Numbered from the stretch's first letter, positions 22,361-36,600 are shown. The stretch is 64,000 bases of DNA from Membranipora membranacea (GCA_914767715.1 OU612073.1:23250001-23314000), one strand, 5' to 3'. The notes: generated by a model from the letters alone, not told the origin. Program-made: numbers and translations.

Positions 22361-23410
22361 CCATTTTCAGAGTGATCCACATATGAAGCACAACTTCTCT
22401 CCACCATTTCAGATAGTTTTTGAACTCCTTAATCTCAGTAGACTGTTTTCCCTAATAACAATTATTTTTTTGAATTAGAGGCTGTTGTGAGGGTACATCA
22501 TGTGTTTTGTCTCTGGGGTCCATCCACATTTCAATAGAACTAGAGATATGTCAGCACAACTGTGAGTATTTGATAATTATGGTGTATCGAATCACATTAA
22601 ATTTTAATGGCTTTTTAGAGCTTGAATCAAGGGCATAGAACCAACGACAGCCAATCTTGTTGTTCCGTGCCAATTGGGGTCTTTTGGTGTCGTTCGGTGT
22701 TGGTCAGTGTCATCCATAAGCTAAAATAGAATGAGGATAAACCATCACTATAAACAAGATACATTATCTACTCATCTATTTGTCTGATTTATGTTTTATG
22801 TTTTGCTATGCTATAATCATTACTATCACAATCTGGTAGCGGCATTCAATTTTCTATAATGGAATACCGCTACCAGATTGTGACCATAAGATCAATACCA
22901 GCAAACCGGTCAGAGGTGTCCTGAGGCACCCAGTGTTGGTTTGTTGTTACTGAGTAATTGCTTTTGTATCAACAAATTGTTGACTTAACAGTTTGTAAAT
23001 GTAGATGAAAATAAATTATGTAAATCTTTCATTTTGGAACACATTCCAAATTAATAAAACTATCAAAAGTTCATTTCTTCAAATCAGAGACATAGTGATG
23101 TGAATCAAAATCGTTGCATAAGACAATTTCGTTGAGGTTAAACTTGCTCCCCCACTCTGATAATTATAAAGGCTGAAAACTCACACTATATTCTTTGCAC
23201 AATACTTCCTCATTGACAATAACGTTATGATTGAATCTGATTTCCTGCACTGTTTATAAATAGAATGACCATCATATTGTATACGTAGTCATGGTGATGT
23301 TGCAACATAGTTACCTTTTAACCTGTCTCATCAACCTTCATAAGCCGCAACAAACTTAGGGCCTACTTCACTCTCATAAGGAACACTTCACATCACAACA
23401 GCTACCCAGT
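22361..23410. other. Intergenic; no gene seen
   Basis: Contains the hairpin at 22826-22883 and, before the next gene, TATA-like strings near 23164 and 23256. Neither TATA candidate is compelling. Confidence 0.5.
22826..22883. repeat. 58 bp hairpin
   Basis: TCACAATCTGGTAGCGG is matched by its exact complement CCGCTACCAGATTGTGA, and the next bases (CATTC/GAATA) also nearly pair. No convincing target duplication. Probably a small MITE. Confidence 0.6.
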
Positions 23411-26400
23411 ATGGACACTTTCAGCAGCAAGCTTTACTCATTGGCTCTACTGTATCTAATCACTGCATCCTTCTCAGTATCTGCCTTTAGTAAGTGTTAA
23501 ATATCTGAGCGCTGGGGCATCGTGGGATTGAATATGAGGCGTGCTGTTATTACACCCAGAGGTTTTACAGGAACCAAATAAGTCAGATGTCTTGGTGATG
23601 AGGTATTACAGTAGCCATGGAATTCATTTGGGCAGAGAAAAGATGCTATTTGTTGAGTTTAATGGGAGGATTTTTTATAGTATGTTTATATCTTTGAGTA
23701 AATGAGGCACCAACAATAGAAGGAATGAAACTTGAATACTAAAGGGAGACGTGGTCAGATTATTATGTATGATAGCTGCCTCCTCTCAAGTTGTATATCT
23801 TTATTCATGATGAAAAACTTTCTTCATATTTTTATTCTCTTCATTGACGATAAGACCACACTTCTTATAATCAGATCTTGGTAGCCTCTCAGTGACGCTT
23901 TCTATTTCTCTACAGGTACTTTGACATACAGCTGCTTCACACAGGATGGTAAACATTATGTTGACGGCTGTTTATACTATTCATCCGGTGATGAGCCGAT
24001 CGATGTTGAAAGTGTTACTGTAGGGTGCTGCATACACACAAACACTACCGATTTTTGGCTCACCTGCGCCACTTTTGGATTTTATTGCTCAAGCGGCACT
24101 TTTGCACGAGTTTATCCTGATGTAAATGCCACACCCCCATCAAGGCCAACTACAACCAGAGCACCTTCAACTCCAACCACCACAAAACCACAGTGGTACT
24201 ATAGACGAACAACTACCACCCGGTACCAAAGGAATACACGAACAACAACCCATTACCGATCTTATCACAGACCGACGACAGCATACTCATATCGCAGCAG
24301 ATATAGAAGAACCACAACATATAGATCCACATACAGTTCTTCTAATGTTGAGTGAGTTCACCAAACAACCACGGAAACTAAGCATATGAAATACATTAGC
24401 AATGATTGATATTGCACGTCAGGCTGTTTGTGCATTTGACTTATGACGATCATAAGTAAAGCATACAATTTTTTCAAATAATATATCTTTCTTTTTGTAG
24501 CACTTATAGGATACTTAAGATTGCCGGGGGAGTTGGTAGTGCAGTGCTTCTCATAATTGCAATCACCAGTTACTGCTGTAAGAGAAAGCGAGCCAATGCT
24601 GAACAGACAGACAATCACATATCCCCTCAGTATTCAGGAGCTGGTAAGTTGTTGTAGCGATACAGCTCAATTCAGGACATAGTACATGCGGGGGTCAAAC
24701 AAATTATTCAAAAAATGGTCTTTCAAAGTTTATTTTACATTTTTGTCCATGTGCAAGAAGGGTATCAGACATTTAGTGTGATTTGACCCAATACATTTTG
24801 ACTTCAAACCATGTTATCGCGACCCTTTGAGTACCTATTGCCGCAAAATTCATCGGAAGAGGCGCCATGAATTACCAATAGGCTCTAATAATTAAAGAAT
24901 TTTTCAGTTTTGGGTTACATCTGCAATATGAAACAATTGTGATGTAAATGAAACTTTCGATCAAGTAGAAAACATTGCCCAAATAGTTTGGTTCACAGTG
25001 GTCGTTTGATAATCTATAAAGAAGGCCATGACAATGTCTATTCACTACCCAAGCCATGGTGAAGGTTTTTAATTGATTATTGTGTACTTTACTTCAATAT
25101 ACTACTTCATGAAATGTAAGATCCGCTAAAACAAAACATTAATCATCTCCAATCAATCTCCATTTCTGTACAACACTGTCCCATCTACACAATCATTGTC
25201 ATAATGCAATCACATGCAATAACATCCTATATGATGTGATAAAGAGTGTTTGTGATAAATAATAAATGGTTTATTATATTTTCCAGTGTATTGAGAAATG
25301 AGGAAACAAACTCACTGGATAATAAAGATCACCCCCTCATGTTTTGAACAACTAGTGATTATATTATCTACGGAGTCTGGTCTTTTCCTCATTACTCAAT
25401 AGGACCCGATGCGGACCAATACGGTTGCATGCATGATAATGAATCAGTCAGTGCAAATCATGACATTTATAAAGTCAATCATGCGAAATGTATCTTTTAA
25501 GGGGAAAAAGTGAAGACCCTTATCATAGTGGCACAAAACAGATTTGTTTGTATCTTTAAAATTAGAGTTCCAGTATATACAATTAGTGTATGCTGTGTCA
25601 ATTTCAGTAAATTATCCATGACCACATGTTGGCTCCCAAACAGACTAGCTAGTATGATTGTGAATACTCAATTTCATTAGGCCTACTGGAAGTAGAATAT
25701 TATCTGATTATATATTTGGCAATATTTCTATTGCATTCATCTTCAGTCTCCATTAAAGTAGCAGACAACAACCCTGGCTCTACTGAATATGAATACACTT
25801 GCAATTTGCCTTCACAGATTGGCAACATACTCAACAATGAAAATGCAAGGTATAAGCTCTGGTTCTGCACCTGCAGCCCCTAACCTTAATGCCTGCAATA
25901 AACTGAAATAAGTTGGCTGCTATACATTGCTAACAATCTCATAGAAATTACATAATTCTTTTTTTTCAAAACAATAATATTGTTTTGTAAAAGATTTTGT
26001 AATTGAGGTGACTTTTTGAGGTATTTAAATTAAAACAAACAAAAGATAACTGCTTCAATTCTAGAAACAAATACTTTTATACATCAAATTTTTGCCAATA
26101 ATATTTATTTTGAGAGTATTTAGACCTGTCCAATCACATTGGGTATGCCTGGTACTGAAGAAATTGGTGGAAGAGAGTTTGAAATCGAAATAATAAAAAT
26201 TTTTTAATTTGAAATTTGTTTTTAACATGCAAATTTATATGGAGAACATCAATACGCGTCAAATATCAAAATATAGCTTTAGTGGTTGTCTGCTACTTTA
26301 AAAGATTGGGTTTGTTTTTCAGATTCCATCCCAATGCCGACCAGATCATACAATTCAAACAGGCAATATTCAGCTGATGGTATACAGGGAGTTACCTCAC

Positions 26401-27066
26401 AAGACCATCAAGTGCCCTCTTATGATGAAGTAACAAATAATGTCAATGCGTATCACACACCAATGTCTCCTACATATCCGTCAGCCCCAACTGGTACTAA
26501 TGAGTCACTTGGACCAGGTACTGCGTATCTGCTGAGGTCCTCAGAGAGACACACAGCGGCAGCAGGAAATGAAGACCTACCTAATGTTGCTCCTCCATCT
26601 TATAATGATGTATGTAACTATCATAGTGGACTGTAAGGAAGTGAATTGTATTGTATTGCATTGTATTGCATTGTATTGTATTGCATTGCATTGCATTGCA
26701 TTGCATCGCATCGCATTGTATTGTATTGTATGGTGGTATAGCCTATGAATGGATTATTGCGCTGCTCTGGTATGTAACGATTGCGGGGGGGGGGGGTGGG
26801 GGTTATCATTTCACAGGGCCACAAATAATATGTATCCGTGTGACAAGGCTAGGCTGAGAGTGTAGTGGTGTTTGGGATGCAATCACACTCCGTACACCAC
26901 TAACGGTTAGCTGTGCTCTATGTCAGAGAATTGATATCAAAATACTAAGAACAAGCCACTTGAAATTTCGCTCCGTGATTAGAACGTTGTAATTGAATTT
27001 CTTATCTATGTATGCCTTTATATTATTCAGGTAACTAAGCCACCGGAACACAAGGATTCTGTTTAG
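23411..27066 (+). CDS. Type I membrane protein: Cys-rich head, Thr-rich stalk, PPxY tail
   Basis: Exons 23411-23489, 23916-24351, 24501-24643, 26323-26609, 27031-27066; phases agree; 326 residues. A signal peptide (residues 1 to about 25; YSLALLYLITASFSVSA) is followed by a ~70-residue head with six cysteines including a CC pair. Then comes a long Thr/Pro/Arg/Tyr-rich stalk that looks like an O-glycosylated mucin-type spacer. A membrane segment follows at about 177-197 (GGVGSAVLLIIAITSYCC) with a stop-transfer KRKR. The cytoplasmic tail has VPSYDEV and PPSYNDV; PPSY is a consensus WW-domain ligand. The layout recalls Shisa-like adaptors, but the cysteine pattern does not clearly match. If the last intron is retained, translation stops at 26636 (323 aa). 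The spliced form ends KDSV, a possible class III PDZ ligand. Confidence 0.75.
26646..26732. repeat. (ATTGT/ATTGC)n pentanucleotide microsatellite
   Basis: About 17 tandem five-base units, mixing TTGTA, TTGCA and TCGCA, start just after the read-through stop of the membrane-protein gene, inside its last intron. A G-run with one T follows at about 26784-26800. Confidence 0.9.
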
Positions 27067-28684
27067 CCGCTAGAAGAGGTTCATGTCGGGAATTCATTCT
27101 ACACTGTCAGGCGGCTCTTATACAATCTTCAACCACACTGATAGCAACTGCCAACTTATGACAATCAAATCTCGACCCCACTGGCTTCCTCGAGAATTCT
27201 CCTCAGTCATAACAACATTGTGCTGCGCTCCCTGGACAGTCATTTTGGTCTCCACCAACTTTATATGGACTTGCCACAAAATTAATTTTAATATTTATTA
27301 TAATCTTTACATTGATTAAACAGTTAATGATAAGGTTGTAGTGTGAAACTGACCCTCAAAAATGGTGTCGCTAAGATGCACACTGGTTTTCCTCTGTATG
27401 AGTTGATTAACTCTGGTCAGTGGCGCAGTTAAAAATGTAATTTGGTTCAAACTACCATTTTATCTTATCAGTTAATAACCAGGATATGATTGAAAGTATG
27501 CTAGCAGTATAAATGTATACCATGACCTCATCAGTGATAGCATATCAATCAGTTTTAGTACAGCAGTATAAATAACTAAAACATCTTTTAATTTTATTCA
27601 TTAATGTTATTATAATTCTTCTGTCGGCTGTTTTCTGCAGACATTATTGCTACCAATTGTTGAAAGGTATTCTTACAATATAAAACTGTGTTTGATTTGG
27701 AATGATTTACATTGCATTTGAGCAGTTAAGGAAGCTGTGAATGTTTCCAAGTAGGTTTAGACAACTACTAAATGGAGGTTACTTATATTATTTAAACTGT
27801 AGATCGAATGGGAAGATAAGAAATTATCCTTAAACTTCACAGGTCAGTCACTTGTTCTAACTTATCCTTAGTGATCTGAGTCAATCAGTCCTGAACACGG
27901 ACTCTTACTTGAGCTTTTCAGAAGAAAAAAAGATATCACAGAGTAGAGTCTGAGCTGGTGGCGTTAATGGTTTGATTCTGAAATTTAGTTTTGTGGCTGA
28001 ATTCATATTGTCTGGATTTAGGACTGAGGCAAACAATCAGATTATTGTCAAACACTACCAGTATTGCAAACATTCAGAATTCCCGCATTTACAGCAATAT
28101 GCGCACACAAAAACCGTTGCTGATAACTGTATAAAAATGTTTTTCATTATGATAAGCAATGTGCATTGACAAACAGCCACTATTAAGCCAAAGGACATCT
28201 CACTGATAAGTTATAGACCAAGGCTACAGTGGAACATGAATACTCTGCATATTATTCAGAATGCTAAGACCCTGGAACATGGATATGATGATAATGTTCA
28301 GCTGCTACGAGAAGATGTAGATTTCATACTGAACAGCTACGACTTGTCTGCCCTTTTTCGCTCATAACCAAGATACATTCTGCTGAAATTTTTATGGACC
28401 ACAGGCTACACAAAAGGTACCCGATAATTAGGGTACTTAGGTACCACTTGCAGCTGTTCCATCCAAAAGCTTTTTTTCAGGTCAGGCCCTATCACTGATT
28501 AAGATACACCGGTATTTGACTAAACATTGATCAATTCCTAAATGCAGTAGGTAGCCACTATCCATGTGTATATATATTATGTATATGTATACATATGTCC
28601 GCGTTGTTTGTGATGCTTTCAAATATTATATTACCAGTTTCTAGTAATGGAAATTCATCATCTGTATTAATTCAACAAATCAGG
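27067..28684. other. Intergenic; no gene seen
   Basis: 3' flank of the membrane-protein gene (+) and of the TLX gene (-), which converge here. No exon with good splice sites was found. ATTAAA at about 27314 could be a polyadenylation signal for the plus-strand gene. Confidence 0.5.
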
Positions 28685-28690
28685 TTTATT
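28685..28690 (-). terminator. Polyadenylation signal for the TLX-type gene
   Basis: AATAAA on the minus strand, about 60 bp downstream of the TLX stop codon. Confidence 0.6.
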
Positions 28691-28750
28691 CAAAAGTACA
28701 TTGATTTTAATATAATCTATTATAAAAATAGGAATTAATCACAATCAGGT

Positions 28751-31700
28751 CTAGAAAGCTGTTAATGTTTCAGATCTATAAATATCCTCGAGTATTTTCT
28801 CGATAGGTAGACCACAGCCTGCCAGGGTACTAAAGAACACCTGTTTGATGGTGTCAGTTTTGATCTCTCTTATCATTGACAGTATAAGTAGCAGGTGCCC
28901 GAAGCGTAGGGGATCTGTGACATGCTGTGAGGTGTGATACTGTGACAACACATACTGAGTCTGATCCTGAATGTTCTCTACTATGTGTGCCGATGTCTGC
29001 ATCAGATTACGGCAACCTGAAACAAGTACAGTAGTTATGTAAAGGGTGAACATATTCAGTTGTGGCTATTAGTTCTTGTTATGAGAGTTGGTGTGTATAA
29101 ATACATAATATACATAAAAAATGCTTGCTTATTGATTAATATCCAATGTGTCAACAATTTCAAGATCTAACACATCAATGACCATCACTCCCAGCAGACC
29201 AGGATCCATAGTTAGTATTAGATGGTATCATCTGTATTAGGGATTTCAATTAATAGATGAAATCCTTACTTACTTGGTTTGAAGACAGCTAGTGCTTTAA
29301 GACAAGCATACTCTGTGCTATCCAGTCTATGTAGGTCTATTCTTGCTGCCAGACTTGTTATCTTTAGAAGGTCTAGTGTTAGAGGGCTGTTCATGTTTTT
29401 CATGAGCATCGTCAGATTTAAGGGAAGCTTCCATTGGGCCAGTGAGATGAGAAATAAGTCGGACCAGCTGTCCTCTAACAAGGCTACCTGTTAATCATAA
29501 TAAATTCATGACTGTTAGCAGACTGAAGACTAAAAATTAGGGTTGTCTTGTTCCATCGAAAGAGGAGACAACTCCTTCAAAAGCAATTATTAATGTTAAT
29601 GCCGGTGCTTAACTCCTTGGTTTAACCATTCTGAATTTTCCTGCAGTCATATTGCTAGCAATTGATATCAAATACTGCTGCGACTATTAAAAGTTGATAC
29701 AAGAATGAAACCTTGTTCATTTTGCCAGCTGTATCATTCTCAAATTATACATAGATCACAATTTCACTTTGTTTCATAGATCGAAACCTCAAAGGTAGAA
29801 GAGGATCCGTATCTATCCTTACTAACTCCCAACAGACTCTTTTAGTGTGATTTTCTTTTCTGAATCAAGGAGTTTATTTTTTATTCCGCAAATATTAAAC
29901 CGGATATTTTATTTCATTGCACTAATACCTCCATTAACTTTGTAAATATTAACTAAGAATTAAAGTGTGTAATACAAACTAACCTGATCAGCGGTAGGAA
30001 GAATTCTAAAAGAGGGGAGATGTCGTAACCAGTTGATGGCTATATATAGAAGTTTACTGGCGCATTCCTCAGGTGAGCTGGTAGATAGATGAGTCATCTC
30101 AGCACGTACAGATAACTCCTGGTAATGCTCAGCTAATAACAAGCTGTGTAGAAAAGAGGAAGATAGTTAAGGAAAGTAGTCAGCGACCAGGAATTTGGAA
30201 TATTTATCGGATATTGGAATTCTATGCAGTCGGTGTTTTGGTCAGGTGCGTCCTCTGAATATACATTATTGATCCCGGCAATTTCACCAATTTTTCTAAT
30301 GACTCAATCTCCGCTGATGTTAGCTGGGCCCAAAATAGTGTTGAGGAAAATATTAGAATAATTTTCTGCTGGATGACACAACAAACTCAGCATACCTTAA
30401 AATAAAATGTGCTGCTTCATATTTATCGAGACCAGTTTTAAATAAGATAGGCCTAATCTCTTTATATTTATTATGTATCGGCCATGAATGATTAATAATT
30501 ACTTTTCTCTCTCACCTGTGGATGAATCCTGCCTGGAAAGCTTGTTTCTGCAGGTTGATAGACATGAAGGACGTAGGGTTAGCAGCTGGTGCAGAGCTGT
30601 AGGGGAAACCGATAGCTGCCAGAGTGTTAGTGAGCGCTGACGTCGGTATCGTATTGAGCGCTGACGTCGGTATCGTAGTGCTGCCGGAGCTGAGTAACTG
30701 TCTATTAATGTCTGTAAGTGTTGTAGATGATGATTGAGCAGATTTAGTAGGAGATGGTTTCTCTTTCTTACACTTGATCGGGCTATCCTCCTCCGATCCT
30801 GCTGATGATGATTTCCTCTTTCTCGGTCCTCGCTCGTGCTGTACAGCTAAAATATTTATAATTATCTTTAAACATTTGAATTAATCTGTAATCTTTCTTG
30901 TTTTCACTTGGAGTTGTTCATATCGACTCAACCTGATAATCTTTTTCAGCTAATTCTAGCCATAACAATATTATCCTAATCTATCAGGAGCAGAAATTTT
31001 GCTTGCTAATGGCCGAGTTAAAAATATATTATATTATATTATTTATAAAATTATTATTATAATTATTATAAAACTCACCATCCTTGTTCATGTTAACTTG
31101 GAAACATTTAGTAAGTCGACATGCTCTACACTGATTTCTGTGAGTTTTATCTACAGGGCACCTGCCCTTACCCACTCCCTGAGCTTTACATGTGTACTGT
31201 CTACTCTTGTGTATACTTCGCTTAAAGAATCCCGAACAGCCTGTAAAATAATGAAAATAACTCAGAATACCGACAAAATGTGGAGGCTCAGTTAAAATGC
31301 TATTTTCCACAATTTCTTTTTTACTTGCCCAATGAATATGATATATTGTATAATATATTCTAATATGAATGACCCTTTAGGAACTTGTGAATTTTAGTAA
31401 GAATATTTTCTTTGATTGTTGATTGGCCGTATGGTAATTACAATGCTTCTAAACTTTAACATGAAAGAGATGACATACCATCACAGGTGAAGACTCCGTA
31501 ATGTTTGCCTGAGCTCTTATCTCCACACACTTTACAAGGGACGTCCAGTAACCTCTCTATAAAACAAACATAAATAATGTCAGGAACTCCGCCAGCTATT
31601 CACAGTCCACTCAATTAATTATCAAAAAGTGATTATCCTCTCTTGACTAATTGAGACAGCTTTGATGCTGAGATGTGATATATCTGTTAGGTAGTATAAC

Positions 31701-32270
31701 AGCTTGCTAATAGATTTCTGAGTGGTCACTAGTATATTGATATTGTGTAATGTTTCCTACTTGGTAACACCAGCTGCCACCTCAAAGAGAAAATAGCTGG
31801 CATATAAAATATCAAAAAGTCAATATTGGGTAATTAAGGCCACTTTATATGGATGGTATGAAAAATAATACGTAGCTGGAGAAGAATTCTAAAAACATGT
31901 TTGATTGTTTCCAGAAAACCACCCAATATTATAATGATGTACCCTCAAATGGCTAAAAAATTTGCCGTCACTTATGCATGTACAGATTATCGATGGATGC
32001 CTAATATCATCTGGTAAATCTGGTATGTGTACTATTACAACAAAAAAACATAACACTTTTCAGAAATTCCTTAAATTTTTAGCCACACTTGTTCAAAGAG
32101 TATGTGATTTTTTTATTAATCTCAAGTTATCCTGCAGGTTCCAAAATAAATATAAGAATAAACATAATATAATATATCAAAGTAAATAGAATAACTTTGC
32201 AATTCATACCTAACTGCTGTTGAATAGTTTGCGCTTGCACAGATAACTCTAAAAGTCCGAGTGCCTGCAT
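28751..32270 (-). CDS. NR2E1-like: Tailless/TLX-type orphan nuclear receptor (NR2E1 group)
   Basis: Seven exons on the minus strand: 32270-32210, 31556-31479, 31240-31079, 30846-30516, 30143-29984, 29487-29274, 29016-28751; 423 residues. The DNA-binding domain (about 28-93) starts [17 protein letters not shown] and has P-box [24 protein letters not shown] and then [16 protein letters not shown] follow, a hallmark of TLX/tailless. Hinge about 101-205. The ligand-binding domain has the NR signature (LRHLPSF...[12 protein letters not shown]) and ends with RFGHLLLIL and [10 protein letters not shown], the AF-2 region. The start used is the ATG before QALGLLELS. The frame stays open upstream to a possible acceptor at 32313, so an extra 5' exon is possible. 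TLX proteins are transcriptional repressors in neural progenitors and anterior/eye development; this role is by homology. Confidence 0.93.
30631..30678 (-). repeat. 24 bp in-frame tandem duplication in the TLX hinge
   Basis: Two adjacent 24 bp units (TGAGCGCTGACGTCGGTATC on the plus strand) encode TIPTSALN and TIPTSALT in the hinge exon. Near-identity implies a recent slippage duplication. Confidence 0.9.
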
Positions 32271-33619
32271 GTTTCTGCTGATCTCTTCTGAATTTGACTC
32301 TTCTGATAAAGGCTACTGTATATATCAGCTGTTTGACTTATTGCAATAAAGAACAATCTAATAATGAATAGATGAATGATATGATTTCCTTTTATATCTG
32401 ATGTGTTTTGAATATATTGATTTTTGTATTCAATGAGAAGACAACAATGGAAAGATTAAATATTATCATTTTACTCAAAACAAAACTTTATTTGCTTTGT
32501 GAGTTATTCCCAACAGGACAAATATGACAGAAGGCAAAAAGCCATCCTTTTGTCATCTATATTATTTTTTATTTGACAAGCCTAATTGTTTTGTAGCAAA
32601 TGTTTTTGCAGCAAGTTCATTTTAGCTTTCATAATTCATCCCCTAAATTCAATTGAATTTGATGCACCTCATCTCTTTGGTTATGAATCGTGTTATCAAT
32701 CCGGATGAAAATGCTTTCCTTTTTCAATGCTACTAGTGCACAGTAGCTATCTTAAACCATTGAAATATCAATATCATCCCTTCAACTATTCTCAAAGTTT
32801 CAAATATTCTCGGATATATCAATTTTTGGTTCTTGCTGCTTCAATTAGGTTGAGATACTGGCAAAAAAACACATTTAGAAAATTGACATTACGGCTCTAC
32901 CATAAGCCCAAAATAATACTACAGTCGCAAGTCCCTCTTGCCAAGTCATGCAGGAGACAGAGCTGAGCTTTGTTCCTTTGCCTACATGTTACTGGCACAT
33001 CTAAGAATGGAGTCATCTGGGGACCATATTCATCAATGTAGTATTTTAAGCACAGTGGGACAGAAAGTTTTTGACGAGCAACCTCCCCTCAATGAAAAAC
33101 CATAACATTGAGGTAGGGTTGACTGGGCATCCATATTATTCTTGGGCTCGGCAATGAAATAAATTACCAATATTGTGCTGCAAAAACACAAACAGCACTG
33201 CCAGAAGAATCTGTATTACATTTTAATACCATTTTTCCGCCAAAGACCTGATCAGAGAATACAATTTTTTTCTGCTCTGCACTTGTCAATAATAATCATT
33301 TTTTGAAACTAATTCTGATAATGGTTATCACTCACATTCTGAATTGTAACACATGATCTTATATTGCTTTTGATGTACCTGATCAGTGAAATAAAGTGCA
33401 CATTACCAGTCAGGGCAGGGGGGAAAACTCACATTCACGCTGTGGATCTGAATACATTCTAAAAAAATTGTAATAAACTCACGTCTATTTATAGTCTCGA
33501 TACCCTGTGATACCGTGTGATACCGTGTGAGAAACCTTGATGTTTCTTGGTTTTTTGTTTCCGGTATCAGTACGGGTCTACGGACTGGATCCTGATGGGG
33601 AACAGAAGAATTTAAGGTC

Positions 33620-33690
33620 GTATGCTCTCCTGACACAGGACCTCTCGATTTAAAGACCCATGCATTACCCATTGCACCACGTCCTCTCCC
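33620..33690 (-). mobile_element. tRNA-like SINE fragment
   Basis: On the minus strand, GGGAGAGGACGTGGTGCAAT begins with an A-box match (TGGTGCAATGG) and a D-arm-like GTGC...GCAT pair. No intact anticodon arm or B box, so not a functional tRNA. Confidence 0.35.
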
Positions 33691-36600
33691 TTATTCTAAA
33701 AAGTTGTAATGGAAGTTGTAAATCATTACTACACGGTAGCTAGGTGGCTGTGTCACTCAATCAAGCTTCTGTGCACCATTGAAGAGAATTTTAGATTGAA
33801 ACTGTTGTGTGTGTTTTCAGGGATATCTTGCCTACCAAAATTTTATTAAAGGTTGATGCTGTATTAAGATACAGTCATGAATGCATGCAGACAGAAATAC
33901 AAGATGTAAGTATTCCACTGCAGACATGTGATTTTTAGAGACCTAATTAGAATTGGTAAAAGCAATGAACTCCCTCATTGGTAAAAGTGTGTAACCTTTT
34001 TGACACTCCAACTTTGATGTACATTAAATGAATAAATCTGTCCTGTAGAAAAATTGAGATAATATTTTGTTGAACATTATTATTACGATATTAACGTATC
34101 TATCATATAAACCTATATCATGTCTATCCTTAGCAGTGGCTGCTAGCTAATAAGATTTGGGCTTCTCCAATGTATGGAGAGTATTTCCAGGCAGTAGTTA
34201 CTGATGACGTTAATGTCACATTAATAATCAAGATTGTAGTTCCGGATAAAAATCATTATGGATGAATTATTTAGTCCAAAATGGAGCATCCTGGCCAGCA
34301 ATCATATCATCTGCATGCTTTTTAACCTGGGAATAAGTTAGCAACGCCCTGAGAACGTATGCATGATTTTGACATTTTGACATAATCAGAAACCGGAAAT
34401 GCAAGTAATTTTTCAGAAATGCATTAAAGAAAAATTAAGGTGATATGGCAAGCTGCTTTTAATTGTGATTTAATTTTTAGTTGCCTGTGTCTGAATCTCC
34501 TGTTGTAGAAAGCCTATCACATTACTTTAACATACTTTTTTAACACTGACTGAAGACAATGGTGACATAATCATTATAGAAATGAGTATATCATCCATCA
34601 AAGCAAGCAGTTAGAGACTTGATCAAAGCAACTCCTTGATCAAAGCAAGACTAGCTTCTGCTTGAAAATTTAAAGAGAAGCACTTATAAGTTTTTTTTCG
34701 TTCATATTTTACATCTCTGCTCAATTTTAATATCAGCCACAGACATAGTACATGACCTGTCTGGATGGCTGACTCTACCCTAATTCTCACTAATTGGTGC
34801 CCAGAGGAGCAGAAAGCCAATCTTAATTAAAACAAAAGACCAAACTATCCGCCCACATCCGATAAGGCAGAAAGCTTCATTTTATGCATAACTGGTCTAA
34901 CAATAAAATAATAATCAGCAGAAGATTAGATAGTTCGGCTTCCTTTGGGTTTCTAGCTGATTAGCCGTCTTCTAAGACATTGGGATGAGCTTTTTGTTAG
35001 GATGACAATAGCTTCAATTAATGTTATTCATAAGAATAGCTTATCGAACTCTTTGAGGGCGGATCGATAGAAGGCATTGTTCTCCGATGCTTACATTCAC
35101 CGAGCTACCGTGGGAAATCTTCAAAAACCAATTTGTCAACATTGAGATGTTATGACTGAGACTGTTTTGGGCTGCTAGTTGCTGTTTGTTATAAACATCG
35201 ACTTTTTCTAAACAAAAAGCTAAATCACAATTCTCACGGCTGATTGATTGATTAACAATGGGATTCATTGAGCATGAATGTACAAATTGTCCGAAGCAAC
35301 ATCAAAAAGTGAAGGGAGCTTTAAGAAAAGGCCGCTCGATAATGAGGAATTTTCTCATGGGATTCTGTTTGCAGAGCATTAAGATATCGGTGATGATTGG
35401 CATGGGGGGTTATAAAAATACATAATTAGCGAGGCTGGTAAATAAAAAGCTACCATTATCTGTGACAAAATAGTTTATACAAAATAGTAGCTTCATTGTC
35501 CTGTGTTTAATATTTCTGGTGTGAAATGATTTTATGACCATCCAGAATTAATCATGTTGGACAGCAATCAATTAATTCAGCAATGATCGGCAGCAGTACG
35601 TTGTGCCGTCAGCGTCGCTGTCTCTTATAACCAACGTGATGATACTACGCTCAGTGATACTGACTACATATACATGCTTCTATTGGCATAAATCGCATTT
35701 GTTTGAAATGTTTTTTCCAAAAAATTTTTAAAAAAAACCAAAACAATGATTATTCAAACATGGAGTAAAACTATACATGACAATGACAGTGTCATGATTT
35801 CATTTGCAAACTCTTTACAGTAGTGGTATAATACTTATAAAGAAATATTTTGATATGACCGTTTTGTTGATTAGATTGAGATATCCTACTCCCTCTCACT
35901 CTCTTTCCTTTCACTTTTCATTCTGAACCAATAAAGTTATTTTTAAAAAAACTTATCATATGAATAGGTTTTAACCACATTTTGTTGTGATGTTACAATT
36001 ATACTACAACTACGATTACTTTAGAATAAACTTATAATTTTTTTAGAAAAACATCCAACTTGGAGATCTAGGCTTTGCCAACCTGATAGTTAAAGGTGAT
36101 CAGAGGCTTCGGGACAGCTTTTATCACATTGAACAGAAATGGCCTAAATTAAAAACCGATTTCTTTTACTGAATACCAAAAAAATAAATGAATAAATAAA
36201 TACTCATTTAAATACATTTGGCAATTTGACTTAATATCAATTTGGATATGTGGTGTTTTCTCTTTGCTGTAAACTAGGATGGAGAAAATCCACACAGCAA
36301 ACAATGGTACACGCATCAGGGTTACCCAAAGGTTTTGGTGTTAAACAAGCGATGAGAAGAATAATAGTTCTGTCAAAATGTTTTACGTTTGGTTTGAATT
36401 GCTAGACAATTATTTTCTTTAATCTCCTCAAATCACCTCAGCTCTGTGTAACAACATGACATGATAGTTCATAGAGAGCTGCTAGTTACTTCCCAGTGAT
36501 AACAACAATGAGTAACATCTAAATTACCTTCAGAGTTACACGGAGTATGCAGCAGACTGAAATAATGAGTACAATGTGTGTAGTATAGCTGCTAGTACGA

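Noticed and set aside
26646-26857. ORFs over the pentanucleotide repeat on both strands
   Set aside because: They arise from the repeat itself (MQCNAMQYN-type translation) and are not genes.
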